A DNA stretch of 64,000 bases from Casuarius casuarius (taxonomy: Eukaryota > Chordata > Aves > Casuariiformes > Casuariidae), in assembly GCA_003342895.1 (NCBI GenBank), contig PTFA01000279.1, positions 1,023,500 through 1,087,499 of the forward strand, written 5' to 3'. The first letter of the stretch is position 1. Each line of letters begins with the position of its first letter. This document shows, piece by piece, positions 49,151 through 63,309 of the stretch. A model generated the notes under the pieces. That model was not told the origin of the DNA. It worked only from the letters and a program-made list of their open reading frames with translations, and searched no databases. Position numbers and translations under genes: made by a program.

Positions 49151-52100
49151 TAGTAGTGCCTGGTTGTTCTTCCTGAAGATGCAGGAATGCAGAGCATGCA
49201 AACATCACTGTGGAGGAGGAAGGAATTTATCAGTAAAAGTGCCAGCTGCCTCCTGCCTCTTCTGGGGCTAATATTGGTTAATTGCCTTCTATTGCTCCCC
49301 TCACTTTCAGTAGATGAAAGTGAAGAGTTTCAGGCTCTATGTGAGCCCTTCTAACATGGGCAAATGTCATACCAGCAAATCAGAAAATGGATCACCAGGT
49401 ATCAGACAAGAGCTGGTGCGTCATTCACACTCATTTTGGCCAACACTGGGTGCAATTAGGGGTTTGGGGAATTTCTTGATCTGAAACGTGCTGGTATTAC
49501 TTTCAAGAACAGGCATGCCAGCAGAAAAAAAAAACATTTAAAAAACCCACCTTTCTGATATCAGCCTTATGGCTTTTCAGACAAAGTATGCCTGTATCTG
49601 AAAAATCTAGAGCAGTTCCTGGAAAGGCCGTCCAACTTCTCTGACCAAGGCCACAGTTTCAACAAGTGGTGTTAGCAGCACCACCTCAGCCATGGTTTTT
49701 GCCAGGTTATTTTTAGCCCTGGCCAGTTCCCTGCTCAGTTTCAGGTGAGCCTTAGAAAAAAGGAACACTGGAACTACGTGACTCAGGAAAGCATTAAAGA
49801 TGAGAAGAGAGATTAAACACATTGTTAGCTGACAAAGAGCCCTGCTGTTCTTTCTTCCAGAGCAGAGTAGCCTAGAAACACTGATATTTCAAACTGAAAG
49901 CATCTCTTACTTCATGGGCAGTTGCTAGAAAGGCTCAGTGCTCCATAAATCCCAAGGTGAACAACATGCCTGAGAAGACACCCCTTGGCAGCATTATCCA
50001 CCAGAAGGAAACACCGCTGTCTCTTCCACTTAGCTACCCTGCAGCTCCACCGAGAAACCTTCCTACACATCTCCTGTGAATGAGCTGCACAGAAAATTAA
50101 CTCCTGTGACATCTGTTACCTTCTCCATGTGCAAATACCAGGCTGCTGATGGCAAGGAAGCGATACAAATATTTACAGATAAGGCAAAGGTGGGAGCTCT
50201 GCCAGACATTGTGCTTGTGGGTGCTGCTGAGCTGCAAACAAAGCTGCCAGGCTGCCCGTGCCGTGGGCCTGCTACGGAGAGCCAGGAGATCCTAGATTCA
50301 GCAGCAAAGCATTTTTATAGACTGATTTGAAGGCACACAGTTTAAAGCATACCGATCCAGACCCAGGAAAGGGTGGGAGAAGCAATCATGTTAACCAAGC
50401 CTAGATATTGGAGGTTTTCCAGCATCCCAGCCTCTCCACACACCAGCTGTCTCATTACAACATCCCACACTGTGCATCACTGCCCAGCAGACTGCCACAA
50501 GTCTGCTGGCCAGCAGGAAAGGCTGGCACCATTGCAGAAGAGACATGCAACCACAGGAATCCCCACCATCACCTCCCAGTCAGCGCTAAAATACCCCAAA
50601 CTCCCTCCTTTAGGTATGTTCAGTCTCTTCTTTGTCCAGCAAGTCTCAGAGCTGGGACATTCTCCTGACCTCACATGGACCAGCAAGAGCAAAACAGCCT
50701 CCCACTGTATCAAAGGAGGGAGGGAGGGGAGAGCAAAGGAAGGACGAGACAATTTCACTATTCTAGTAATAGCGTATTTAAATGTGCCAGGAATTTTTGC
50801 TGTGAACCAGAACTGTTATTGTTAGGATGGTCCATGGTGTGGTTTCAGCCCATGCCGAGTAGCTTCATCCTGCAGATATCCCAGATTTGGGACATAGCAT
50901 GGGTGAGAGAGCATTTCCAGCAGGCACCATGGATATGGCTACCCTGCTCTGGAGGTAAGAAACTTGAAAAATATAGACTTGGTGAAACCCTGCCAGCTAG
51001 GCCACAAAACACTACTGCATATCTTTAACTTACTTGAAGTGGCCTTCATGTTCATATCTGTACTTGGAGACCTAAGCACAGGCATTCTGGGGTGGGTGAA
51101 CACTTTCACTCCAGTTTTTGCAGGCTCCCTTCTGATTTCATCTTTGATATGACCTTTGCAGACACCCAAAGCCTCGGACTGGTTTCCTGGGGTTTTTCGC
51201 TGCTAGGAATGGGCAGGAAGGCACCTGTGTCCTCCCACCTGCCCCACACAAGGCCCACATGAATGAGGAAGCTGGAAAGCAAGTAACAGTGACAAGAGGA
51301 GTGTTGGCCAAAGAAGCAGGACCTGCTTCTGATGTTTAACACGGACAATTTCACTGGCTCTTGACTCAAAGGAGGATATTCCTCCCAGATTTACAGTAGG
51401 ACCTTGAAGTATGGAATTATTTGTATTAAAGAGAAACCTCTCCCACCTGCTACAGTGTCCTTGTCACAGCTGATCACCCTCAACACTCTGCTTCTCATTC
51501 CCCAATCTAGTGCTGTGCTAAGAGAAGCACCTCACTGAAACATGCCAAGTTATTTTCCGATTCTTGTACTTACCAACCCAAGGAAATCAGCAGGGATATT
51601 GCTTTCACATATCAGATTTCTGACCTCACTCACTCAGGGCAACAAAAACCATACTGGGAGAACACCTTGCATAACCTAATAGGGGGACCACAGAAGGCCT
51701 AGCTGAGCAACCAGGCAGGGATACAGGCCACGGTGGAGCCCATGGGGGCTTTCAGGTTGGAGCAAAGGTTTCCTCTACCCTCTTCTCCCACCAAGCAACA
51801 CAAGCTCATGTTCCATATGGGCATCAAGTGGCCGGCATGTGTACACTCTCCCAACAGCAAGTGCAAGGTTCACAGATACAGAGGCATCCACCTCTAAATG
51901 CTTTGATGGGAAGGCTTTACACACATCAGTCCTTCAGTCAGCAGGATCCTCAATTTGTTCTAGCACTATGGGCCCAGTTCTATCTGTTTCTTCTCCATTT
52001 TTCACTCTTCAGTCTGCCCTGGTTCACTGTGCCATTGCAGCTTTGCTCCTTTAAGCATCCCCTGCAGTTCCTGGCCAAGGGGATAAACCTGTTTTCTCTG

Positions 52101-55100
52101 GCCCAGCTCTGCAGAAGTCTCTCCCATAACTAGCACAAACACTGACTGCAGGCAGCTCAGACCCTGGCAGAGTCCCCTCCTTTCTCTCCTACTCAGCACA
52201 TACCTGGCTACAGAGCCTTGCAAAGCAAAGAGCCCCTCAGGTTCAGAGGGCCTGCAAAGGGCCCACTCATGGGGCTGACAAGGCAGACAAGAAGGATCAG
52301 GACCCCACTGCTTGGTCTGCCCACAGGCAGAGCCCAACCACAACTCCCCCTGCTCAGAGGGGCTGGACCCATCAGGAATGTGGAAGAGACCACTAAAAGT
52401 TGGGTGGCTTGCCCTAGATGCCCCATAGGGCAAGGAAACCAGGAAAAGCTGGGTACTTACTGCCAAACTGCTGGCCAAATTTTTGAGGAACTATCACCCT
52501 GATGTCACACACTGGCATATTGGCCCCCTCTTTGCATCCATCTGGGGGATAGTCCCCTTCCCATCTCTGCTCTGTGTACTTCATTAGAGCGCTGCAGAGC
52601 TGTGTGATGGCCACTTACACAAGGATTGTGCAATCCCAACATCGAGCTCAGAGTCACTCACGCAGCAACCAAGTCTCCTTGCAGGACTGCCTTATCTTGC
52701 AGCTTTAGTAACCCCAGCTTATGCACACAGCTCTATATCAGAGCTGACAGAGGGCAGGGGCTGCCCTCAAGCCTCCTCTGTTTCCTTCTCATTGGTATGC
52801 TTCCCACAAAAGAAGTGTTCCCTTTTCATGCTTCCTGCAGTTTCCCCAAAACTGCTCTCTGATGGGCCCCATGGGCTGAACAATCTGTCCTCTCAGAGTC
52901 CTTCCTTTCTACCAAGCTTTTGAAAACAGTCCTTTTTCAGCTTGTCTGCAACCAAATAGAGCCAGGTGGTTTATTTACAAAGATTTATTCACTAAGTCAC
53001 ACAGTTTCTCACCCACAGAAGACTCCCTGTTTTCACTGTACCTTCTTCCAGTTGTTCTCTGCACTGAGCATGCCTTGGTGGCTGAAGGCTTGTGTACTCA
53101 CACATGACAACTTCTATGAGTAACCAATTCCTGTTGACTAAAGAAAGTTTTTCAGCCGAGCGTCATCTTTCTTCCTTCAGCACACATCCTTCAGCTTGCA
53201 ATCTCACTCAAGTGGGCAAACATTACATGCACTGTTCTGAGGATGGAAAATAAATGCTGCATTTTCCCTGTTCCTCTCTAGCCAAGGCTGAGCCGCTTGC
53301 ACCATCCAGGACCCACATTACAGTCTGTGTTCGGCCTAATGCCTGACTGAGGAGGGTTCCTCGGTGTGCGCATCCACACAGAAGATGCATGTCCATCAGT
53401 TCTTTGGGCCACTAGCTCCATTGGCAATGCCTCCCCCACTTCCATCTGCAGAAGACCTAACTCTGGCCTGGCCATTTTGCCAGCCCTTGCCACACAGAGA
53501 CAGGAGACAGGTCTAACATGCAACAGAGCTGTCCTTCCCCGAGTCTGAGACAGGGGTAGCTCTCACTTGAATGCACATTGCCATGCAGGAGAACGCACTG
53601 AATGAGCCAGTGTTGCAGGAAGACTGTACCCCCTCTATTCCCATCCCTGCTGCCCCCAGGGACACACAGAGCAAAGAAAGCAAGAAGAGATCATCTTTTC
53701 CCTCTCATTTCCCATGTAACACCCACCTGATGCTTGGTGTTTTCCAAAAGCATTTACCATGTGATTCACTCACTCTGCCCAGAGCCAAGCTCCTCAGCCT
53801 CTTCTATTAACCAAAGGATGGACTAGTCTCTCCAGAAAATATCAGACTGACTCCAGGCTGCACAGAGTTGCCAGAATAGTTGTCACTGACAACCAAATTG
53901 AAGATAAGCTAAATCATCACTGTTTACATTCACTGTTTTCAACTCCTCTGTTTCTTTCCTTGCATACACACATGGGACAGGCAAGGCTTTTTCATGCTGT
54001 CTTGTTGACACCTGTGACTGATTTCTGCATCGCCTCTCATGTTTTATAGGCCATAAGGCTAGTAACTCCAGGAGAAATGGGCAGCCTTAAAGCCAGATCC
54101 TAGCCAGGCCCTACATGGATGGGCAAAATAGTGCCAACCCACACCTACAATCCAGGCTTCACAGTAGAAAGCAGGCTTTCTGCAATAAACAGATGGGAAT
54201 ACACAGGCTCCAGCTAAGCCTAAAAAGCCCAGTCTGCCCAGTCAGGGCAGACAAACTATGTCAAGGTGAAGACATCTGAAACACACACCGTCACCTACCA
54301 AAGGAAAGATATAGCAATGCAGAGGGTGGGACTTGACTTGTGCAAATATACATAGGGAGGGCTGGTATAGAAAGGAGGCGGCGGCTCTTTGCGGGTCAGT
54401 CATGAAAGGAAGAGGTGAATCAGGTCACCACATATTAACTCCACACTGACGTCACAACCAACCATATCCAGAACTAGGTAAACACAGTCAGAGAACTCTC
54501 TCTGTGTAAATCAGCCTTGCATTCATACAAGTCAACACAACTATGCCAGGTTACATCAGAAGAGACTTCAGCCTCCTCTCCCAACATAAGAAGAAACTGT
54601 GCAAGAGGGTCATTTAAACTAGGATTACACCATCCTGCCACGCACAGCCCAGCTGTTTTGCAGTGCAAGTCCAGGAACAGCTTCCAGGGAAATCCTGGAG
54701 TAGCATTAGGGAGGATGCAGGAGTTTCACCCCACAATCAGCACTCTAGGATTTTGATACAGCTCCCATCACACTGGGTGTCACCAAAAGTGCCTTGAATT
54801 CACTCACTCACAGCACCCTTACGAGCAGCTCCTGAGAGCTACCCCAGAGGCCTTGCTATTGATTTAACTGCATACAGCATTAGGAACAACACAGGTTAAG
54901 CATACGGAAAGTACCATGCCGCGTTGACAGAAACAACGACAACCAGTGCTTGATGAGAAGTCGAATATTTCACTTCCAGCCAGGCCACCTCACATAGCAC
55001 CATGGCCAATAAATGCAGGAGTCTCCTCTGAAGCCTTGCATCAGCAATTTCAGCTTTGCGAGTGTCAGCACAGAAACGGGCCTTGGTATTTATTTAGTGT

Positions 55101-57944
55101 CAGAACCATGGCTTGAATTAGAACTAGCCCACTGGAGCTAACGTGCAGGAGCACAGCTCAAGCTGAAGAGACAACCTGGAGGCTAAGATACTTGTATCCT
55201 CCGAGGACAAAATCCTCTTATTCCCCCTACAATCCCATTCCTAGATGGAGGCAAACAAGTGCTAGCCACAATAGGCAGATCTAGAGCTACAATTTTAACT
55301 TGTACGTCATGAAAAAGGTTTGGGATGAGGCTTTTCTATCTATTTGTACTGATCTGTTATGAACAGATTAGAGGAAGAGAAGATGCACTGGAGATCCCCA
55401 GAGCAACTGCTATGGAATCCCAACCCTGGGATGGACATCAGCTTGGACTGGAGGACAGAGAATAAGCCAAGCTCTGGAGAGACTTGGTCCAGCAAAGATC
55501 ACCAAGTGCAGGTTAAAGCTTGTCAAGTCGGACACTGCTTTCTCCATCTGTGTCTGCTGAGAATCTAGCACAGTTCAGGACTGTAAGCCATGCCACATGC
55601 AGACAGACAGGACAGCAATGAGACAGGTTTTTCAGTGATGTAGTTCAGGTCTGGTTCTATCTCTGGAAGAAGAGGAAGTCCTGATCCAGTGGTCTATTTA
55701 TGAGTGACCAATAACCACCAGTGAGCGTCAGTGGAAATCTGTTTGTCTGGCCTCTGAGACAGACCATGGGGAGGATGGACGAGTACCAGTCACGGGTAAG
55801 GTGTCAGTGTTTAACAGCAACCAAGCAGCCAAACCTTTACACAACCTGATGACGTTAACAGTGACAGCTTGATAAAACTGATTAGCCATCAAGGGGTTAT
55901 CTGGTCTCACCTTCTGCAGGAACTGGGTCCTCTTGCAGTGGAAGAATGGTGCCAACGTGCCCTGAAAGACCTTCCTCAGACGTCACCTCCTCCCCTCCAC
56001 ATGCAGAATGGGCAGCTTTAAGCAGCTAGATATCTGCAGGAACAGCCAGCCAGCTGCTAAAGCAACACACAGCCCAAACTGCTGTTCCTGGCTCCAGCAA
56101 CAGCAGTCAGGATGCATTTCAGTTTGCCAGGTAGAGAAGAGACCCACCGCAGCAGAGATGCCTCCTCCTCTAAGAGGTCCAAGGCATGAAAAAGCAGAGA
56201 CCTTCCTCTGCAAACAGTGGAGGGGAAGAAGAATAAGAGGAACTGCAGAGTTACAGATACTGTAAATTTGCTAAGTATCTTACTCCCAAGTGAAAATCCC
56301 TCCTGCTCCTCATATTAATCAGGGCACTTGGAAATAGTCCCAAACAGCTGCTCCCACTTCCTTTGTCCAACTCTTCTTCAAACACACAAGAAACATGTTA
56401 AGAAACAGTAAATCTGTGCAAAGATTTGCAGATAAAAATGAGACTTGGAAAACACCCCATACAAGCAAGCACTCCTCTCCCAGCACAGAGGCAGCTGTGC
56501 CTTACAGCAGGATAGTTTCCAATATTTTCCTTCTCTGTTCAGATGAGGGATTTCCTGTCCTCCATGGCAACAACACTGCNTTTACTGAGGGAGGCCGTGC
56601 CAATAGACTCTGCAGCAGCATGAAAAATCTTAAAGTGGCACTGCCTGTTAGCTCAGGCTCTCAGCTCACTGATATCTTCCACATCCATGGTCCAAAACCA
56701 CTCTGCTGCCCTGCTTGAAAGGGTTGCGAGTGGGGACAAATTTACAGACAGCACAAATTTACAGAGCTGCACTGCCCACGCAAGAGGAGTTATTTCCATC
56801 ACTGCTTGAGAAACTAATCTTTCTGAAGGAAGTCACCTATCACCAGAGCATCATCTCCCACCAAGAGCTGCCTAAACACCTTCCAAAGGACAATCCTTTT
56901 CTTACAAGTAAATGTTCACAGTTCCAAGGCATTCCTATCATGTCAACAGCCTTGGATTTAAGCAGCCTGGGTCTTCCCATTGCAGCTTTAGAAGTAAGGA
57001 TTACCACTCTCTCCTGGCAGGGAAGCACCTACTGGACAAGCACTAGTCCTGTTTCAAAACACAGAACTAAGCTAAACTTCCCCAGCAAGGTTTCCCCTCT
57101 CCTCCTTGCCATCCCCTCTCACTCCGCTCCAGGAACACAGAAGTCCCTGACTAACTGATACCAAACCCAAAGTATTTTGGGACTTATTTTGGCCAGTTTT
57201 GGGCTGAGCCACAGGTGCAAACNATACCTGTGCTAGCTTAGGAGCAGGTCTTTTTTTTTTGCGCACATACAGGGAGCAGAACAAATTTGATCCAAACTAA
57301 ACCAAACACAATAAAGTAGAATGTTGTTTTCAAAGCAGGTAGTAGGTTATCATTAAACAGGAACATTAAGCTGTTTCTTCACCCTTCCTTTATACCAGCA
57401 AATCAGATTCCATGGGGCATTTACCACACAGAACAGACTTAGCAAAGCAACTCTAAACTTTCCTGTTACTTAAACAAAAGAAACAAATACAAGAGATGAG
57501 AGAACCCCTTTAACTGATGGGGAAAACTTCTACAGACTTGCCTGAAAGTTAAGGTGCTGCAAGCAGCAGGTGCACATGATCTGCCCACTGCACTCTCCCT
57601 TCTAGTGCTTACAAGCTAAAGCATCAGCAGAGAAGCACCCACAAGGCATTTCAGACCATCCAGGACTTCACTGCCCTCTCAGCAGAAACTGATTTCTAAA
57701 TTCCACTGCCAAGGAAAACTGACCCACAAAGGAGACACTAAATGCAACTTAAACATATGTTTCACTGTGTTGAAGTGGACATGAAACAGTCACACTAGTA
57801 CACTTACTAGTACACTGAACTCACTACTCACTACATCTCCACTGAAAAGCAGCAAATAGCAGCCAAGGAACAGTCAAACTAAAATCATGAACACTCATTT
57901 GACTGCTTCCAAAAGCAGCAGATCAAGACAGCAAGGGACCTTGA

Positions 57945-58080
57945 GTGGGATTTCAGATCCAAGCCAGGTTTCTGGCTCTGACACAGACTCACTATGGAAC
58001 AATGGGCAAGTCACCTTTTCTGCATCCTATCTCAATTCCCTCCCCTGTAAAAGAGGTACCATTCTTATTTTTGTTCAAAT
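57945..58080 (+). mobile_element. MIR SINE, core and 3' part
   Basis: The string tttctggctctgacacagac, then caatgggcaagtcacctttt, ctcaattccctcccctgtaa and aagaggtacc keep the order and spacing of MIR: CGGCTCTGCCACTTACTAGC, CTTGGGCAAGTCACTTAACC, CTCAGTTTCCTCATCTGTAA, AATGGGGATAATACC. It is the clearest MIR in the window and is on the + strand. Confidence 0.75.
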
Positions 58081-61000
58081 TACAAAGCTTTCCTAGTAGG
58101 GATTATTTTTAGCATATAGGCATGAACATCCAGCCCAGATGGACTCTGATCTCAGCTGAGCCTTCCTCTTGGCCTTGTAATATAAAAAGCAAACAAAAGG
58201 TAAGGCTGAGCCCACACCAGGGCTCAGCCTCTGCACAGCATTGTGTTAGCAGATGAACCACATTTTTAGAGAACAGTAAGCTGCTGGTCTACAGCTAGAG
58301 CCAAGCAATGATCTGAAGTATTAAAATGGATTACCAGTGTCTGAATCCATTCCCTGGTGACCAGTGAGCTGCAAATGGACAAATTTCAAATCCAATTCAG
58401 ATACTGCACTTTCACCAAGTGATGACGCAGGCATTTCTCAGAAGAGCACAAGTTGAAGTAACTCCTAACTGCTCTCTCAGACCTAGGAGCAGAAAAAGCA
58501 CTGAAAGTCATACCCAAGAATGGTAACTCTGCAGAGCTCTTTGCTTCACAGCATAGCTAAGCTGTTCCTCTCAGTCTTTTGAGAGAGACTGCAAGTGCCA
58601 GAGATGCTACTGATGGCTACTGGGAAAAATCTTCCCAGCCACATGTCTGCTATCAGAAATATGGCACAAGGCTCCAAAACTGCTAGAGATCAAGACTTCA
58701 TATCAGAGCACCTCTATAGTACAAGCAGTCAAGAAAAAACAGGATGGAGTGAAGAGGAGTTGAATAGANTGGGAGCACATTAAAAAAACACCTAGTCATG
58801 ATGAACCTTTAATCAAAGCATTTCCTCAGTGGTCATCTCAAGGCAAGTCAGACTGTAGCTGAATCTGTTCCTCCTTTCAGGATCAGGGGGTTTATCAGAG
58901 GTTTCCAGGCTCACCAAGTCAGTCACAGAACCACTCTAGGCAGCACAAACCCAGTAGTAACTAGGATGGAAAGTCCACACTCACAGCTTTTCCAGGTGCT
59001 CTGTATCCCAAAGGCACAGGAACTTTTCTCTGCCTTGTTCACCAGCTTTAGCAATGATACATCTTCCTGGAATCATCAGTACTTGCATAAACAAGGGCAA
59101 AGCAGCTCGCTCTTCAAGTACTCTTGAATAGCCGCCCCTAATTATCCCCTTTCTGTAGCTCTTTCATTGAATCCCTTTTTTCTTGAACCACCTGGAATTG
59201 CAATCTTGTGCAACGGGATGGATTTATTAGCCTCATATTTGACCAGGCTGGTTCCCGCGCCCAGTTTTCCAACATCCAAATGTCNCTGACTCCTCAAGTA
59301 CAACGCCCACCTGTTTCTCCCACCTTGAAGATACTCTTATTTTAGTATGCCTGACCCACTACAAACTCACCATACCAGGACTACAGCCTTCTGCATCCAG
59401 ATATCTTACTGCTGATCCCTCCTGAGTTTGCATTGCAATCCAGATCCACTGTTCTGTTCTTGTTTTGACATTCAGCTCTACTCCACCAGGCAAAGCCAGC
59501 CAGATATCTGCAGCACCCAAGGACTCAGTTCTAGCCCACTAGAACGACACCATTGCAACAGTCATCTTCGCTTCTCTGCAAGAAGAGATGTGCTACTGCT
59601 GTCCAAGGACAAGAATTCTTGCTCTCTAATGCTGAACACACAGCAGGATTCCTCAGGATCCATGCTCTTGTTAACAGGATGAAAAACAAACCTGCTCCTC
59701 CACAGGANGGAAAAGAGAAAAATGGACCCCAAAATTACCACATGTGGAAGGGAGCACTGTATCCTACAATAACCTGCACAGCCAGGCAGCTGCATGCCAG
59801 TAGCAGTGTTCTCCCTTGGAGGTCAGTTTCTCCATGCTACCTACCATAACACAGGCCACCAGCACAGCACTGATGTACAGGCAAATATGTCTCTGCTGCC
59901 AGCTATGTTAATAGAATATATGCCTGGCTCCAGGCTGGAGATCTGTACCTGCTGAGCTGCTCCTGGAAGAGCCAATAGCCCATTTCAGGCAGGACAAGCT
60001 GGGTTAGCAGAAACCTGCTCTTTAAACTCTTTGAAACAGCATGNCTGGAAGGGGTTACATAGCACTAACTTAAGCACTTGTGCTGGCTGGTCAGTGGTGT
60101 GCTCACCTCCAGGTAGGAGCAGCAACTGCCTTTGTCAACAATACTAGAGCTGAATATCTAACAGACCTGAGTAAACTTGCCCAAATATTAGTTTTCTCTG
60201 ACCTTATTCAGCTGGACAGAAGAGAATGCATGATGGACAGGAGAACTGATGTGGAAAACCACACGCTAAAACAACTAGCAAAATGGTGAGGCTTGTGTCT
60301 GTTTTCCAAAGCCTGTTTGGAACTCATAAATCAGAGCAACACACTTGTGAAAAATAAACCACTTTTTGGATGTGATTGGTATTTGCAGACTAAAGAATCA
60401 ATCCTTGTTTGGGACATGCATGAAACTGCTTTCCTCCCCTCAACCAGCTTTTTAAGCCAAGTCTCTGCAATATTAAGAAACCAAACAAACAAACCCCCCA
60501 AACACATTTGGGTTTTATATTGATGATCACCTGTCCTACCATACAAACTTGTCTGTGCTGATCTTTGTTCTGCTAAGACTTTATTCAAGGCCCTCCTACA
60601 AGGGAAGTCAAGTCATATTACATTAGTTAGAAAAAGATATTTTAATCCTTCACTATGAGCAGACTGCTCACATATGCAGCTGTTTAAGGCTACAGATTTC
60701 TCTTATATATCAACATACACCTAGCTGCCAGGTAAGAAACCTGGGTATGAAGCAGCTTTCCAGTACTTCATTACAACTCAGTCTGAGGGCAACTCTGGTG
60801 TGATTATTTATAAACAGCTGTCCAAGCCTGCCACCCACTGGTCACCAGGAATGCGATCTGTGCTCTGTTACTGGCATTTTTGCCAAACTGACTCATTTCA
60901 GACATTGAAGCTGACCACGATGCACTCTGCTGGCATATCTGATGCAAAACAACTTCCTTCAAAGCAACAGTTACCAGAAAAAAAAGTTACTGGCTTTATA

Positions 61001-62804
61001 GCTAAAGAGTTTTGCAGTCATTATACAGTTTTATCCTGATGTTATAGTTAATGCAGTTACACCCACTGACAAGTATGCAGAAGACACTTAGAATCTGATC
61101 AAATTAATACTTTAATCTGAGTCAGGCTATGTCAAGAATTTAGAGTGCAAACCAACCTAGAGCCAACCATCTCATGAAAACGCTCCAAAAGAATAAAAAG
61201 CTTTCTTGCTTAAAGTTTCAAGCACATAGCTACCGGTACATGAAGCACATGAAGCTGAGAACAGCCTAGAATATGTCTCAAGCCAGGATTCAAAACCCTG
61301 TTTCTCATGTTGATATTATCTTATCTGCAGCCTTTTTCTGAAAGTAAGACTGTAGCATAGGTAATTTAGGATAACCACATTGAAAACCCAGCTTTTTCAG
61401 ATTCAGCATGAAGGCAGTTAGGTATTACCTGTACATTTCTTGCTACTGACTTTGATTCACAAAGACCCTCTGGCTCTTAAAAGTTAGGTTCAGAGAGATC
61501 CACTGTAAACAATGGCATTTTACTGTAAAGCAGCAAAAACAAGAGGATGCTACCTGCCCTACTCCATATGCCATATGTGCAAAAAGGGCATGAAACATCC
61601 ATGACTTTCCTGAGCCACAGCCACCAGAGCCTGGAATACTCAGTCTGCTCTTCTGCAGAATGAGGAAGCCAATAGTGAGGGCAAAAGGCAGAGAGNACTT
61701 TTTTTGCAAATGCCAAAGCTTCACCAGCATGAATGTGTCTAGCTCAAGACCACCAATTGTCCAAGGACAAGCAGCTAGAAGAGTTTACATGACATGCACT
61801 TGTCATGGGTGACAGCAGTGCTATGTACCAGCCTGTTCTATGTATGGGCTGGATACCCACAAGCAATATGCTTATACGGCTGCTGCTGAAGCGATATTTG
61901 GGCAGAGGCCAAGCGTGACCTCCAGGACCAGATCACCCATTACTTGATACTGTTCCTGTCAAAGGAAATTAAGAGGTGACAGACCTGGGGCATTTTTGAG
62001 CTAGACTGTGCAGCTCTCAGCAGCCAGTCCATCCTGCAGCAGAGTTTTCAGGGGTTCTAAAACAAAAAAGCATTGAGAGTTATTGAAAGTAAACCCTTTA
62101 ACAGCCCTTCGATACCGCATTTGAGCTGCCCATTCTCAGAGCTTCTGCAGTGGAGGCTGCTCCAGGCAGTCTGTCCAAAGCACAGCCATACAGTTCACTT
62201 TAAGCATGACCAGAAGCTTAGTCAGAAGATACTGGTGCAAGGCTCAGATACTCTTCTTCCTCCAGAAAAAGCAGCACTTAGAAGGGTATAGCCAACTGAG
62301 CTACATCCATGTATGCCAGAAATTGGCCAGACTATAGAAAGATGATATTGGAGCTTTCAAGCTGAGTTGCCTGAACTGCAGTAGTTGGCCTCACTAAATT
62401 TAGAGGTTGAGCTTAAATGGAAGACAGGCAAGAGCTGTACATTAAGACTTGAAATCAAGATTGACAAAAATATGAAGCATTCTAAACCAGTCTGGAAGAG
62501 CCGAACCCCTTTAGACATCTCAAGGTAATGTTTCAGAAAGCTTTGGTTTTCCTGGTGTGAAACATAGCAAACAACAGCTTAAGACAGCTACTCAAACAGC
62601 AGCATGAGGTGATTTCCCCATATTTCATATCAACACCCATTCTAAGAGCAATCCTATTGAGTCAGATATGCTTCATGTTCACAGTGAAGAGCCCCAGATG
62701 ATGAGTAACTTGTGATAATAATTCTGTGCCTGAAGCCTCAGTTTGTTATTTTACATCCCACACAAAGTCTTGTGATAGAGCAACAGCTTGTAGTATCAGA
62801 CATC

Positions 62805-62810
62805 TTTATT
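62805..62810 (-). terminator. SNX5: Distal polyadenylation signal of SNX5
   Basis: tttatt on the + strand is AATAAA on the minus strand, in an AU-rich setting about 500 bases past the SNX5 stop. Confidence 0.55.
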
Positions 62811-63216
62811 TGCTGTATTGCCCAAGTGTACAAATACCAAGTGTACTCATAGAAATTCAAAATATACTGTAATAGAAATCTGTCTGAAGTGGAATGTTGA
62901 GATATTTACTTTATAAAACTAGACTTATACAAGCCATTCCCCCGTGCAAATTTCAAATGTATCAGGGCTATGAAGAGACAGATTGCTTTATGACCCTTCA
63001 AAAGGGATNTTCTCAGAAAATGCCTTCTACTAGATGAAGAGTCAGTCAACAGCAAATTGATCTTACATTTGACTCATTTTGAGTTATCAGCCAAATAGGA
63101 TGTTAGCTACATCCAGACGTATTTATATGCAATTCAGTTCTCATTTATACCAAGAAAGTCAATACATCACTATGAACATGGTTAAGTATTAGTCAAACAG
63201 AATCTCAGTGACAATA

Positions 63217-63222
63217 TTTATT
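63217..63222 (-). terminator. SNX5: Proximal polyadenylation signal of SNX5
   Basis: A second AATAAA on the minus strand, about 90 bases past the stop codon. Alternative use would give a short 3' UTR form. Which one is used cannot be told from sequence. Confidence 0.4.
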
Positions 63223-63309
63223 TTTAAGCTAATGAAAATCAAGCCAATAATTTTCCCCTGGCCATTGAGTGCAATTGATGCTTTTTTCACATTCTCAGAA
63301 TAAGGCGCC

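Larger units (their letters stand above)
38111..62784. other. Right part of gene desert, no gene recognised
   Basis: About 24.7 kb without a recognisable exon. Listed separately are a palindromic element at 45.0 kb, a MIR-like SINE at 47.6 kb, a MIR at 58.0 kb and simple repeats. A GC-richer patch at 39.1-39.6 kb has promoter-like motifs and a consensus splice donor (see findings). Open frames of up to 158 codons appear, all unlike known proteins. Nothing is seen that would be a far exon of SNX5, whose 3' end lies at about 62.79 kb. Confidence 0.6.
62785..63309 (-). other. SNX5: SNX5 3' untranslated region
   Basis: Sequence downstream of the SNX5 stop codon on the minus strand. It is AU-rich with several ATTT-containing stretches and no long open frame. 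Two AATAAA signals lie in it, at 63222-63217 and 62810-62805 on the minus strand; the distal one gives a 3' UTR of about 520 bases, the proximal one about 100-110. The left boundary assumes cleavage about 20 bases after the distal signal. Confidence 0.6.
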
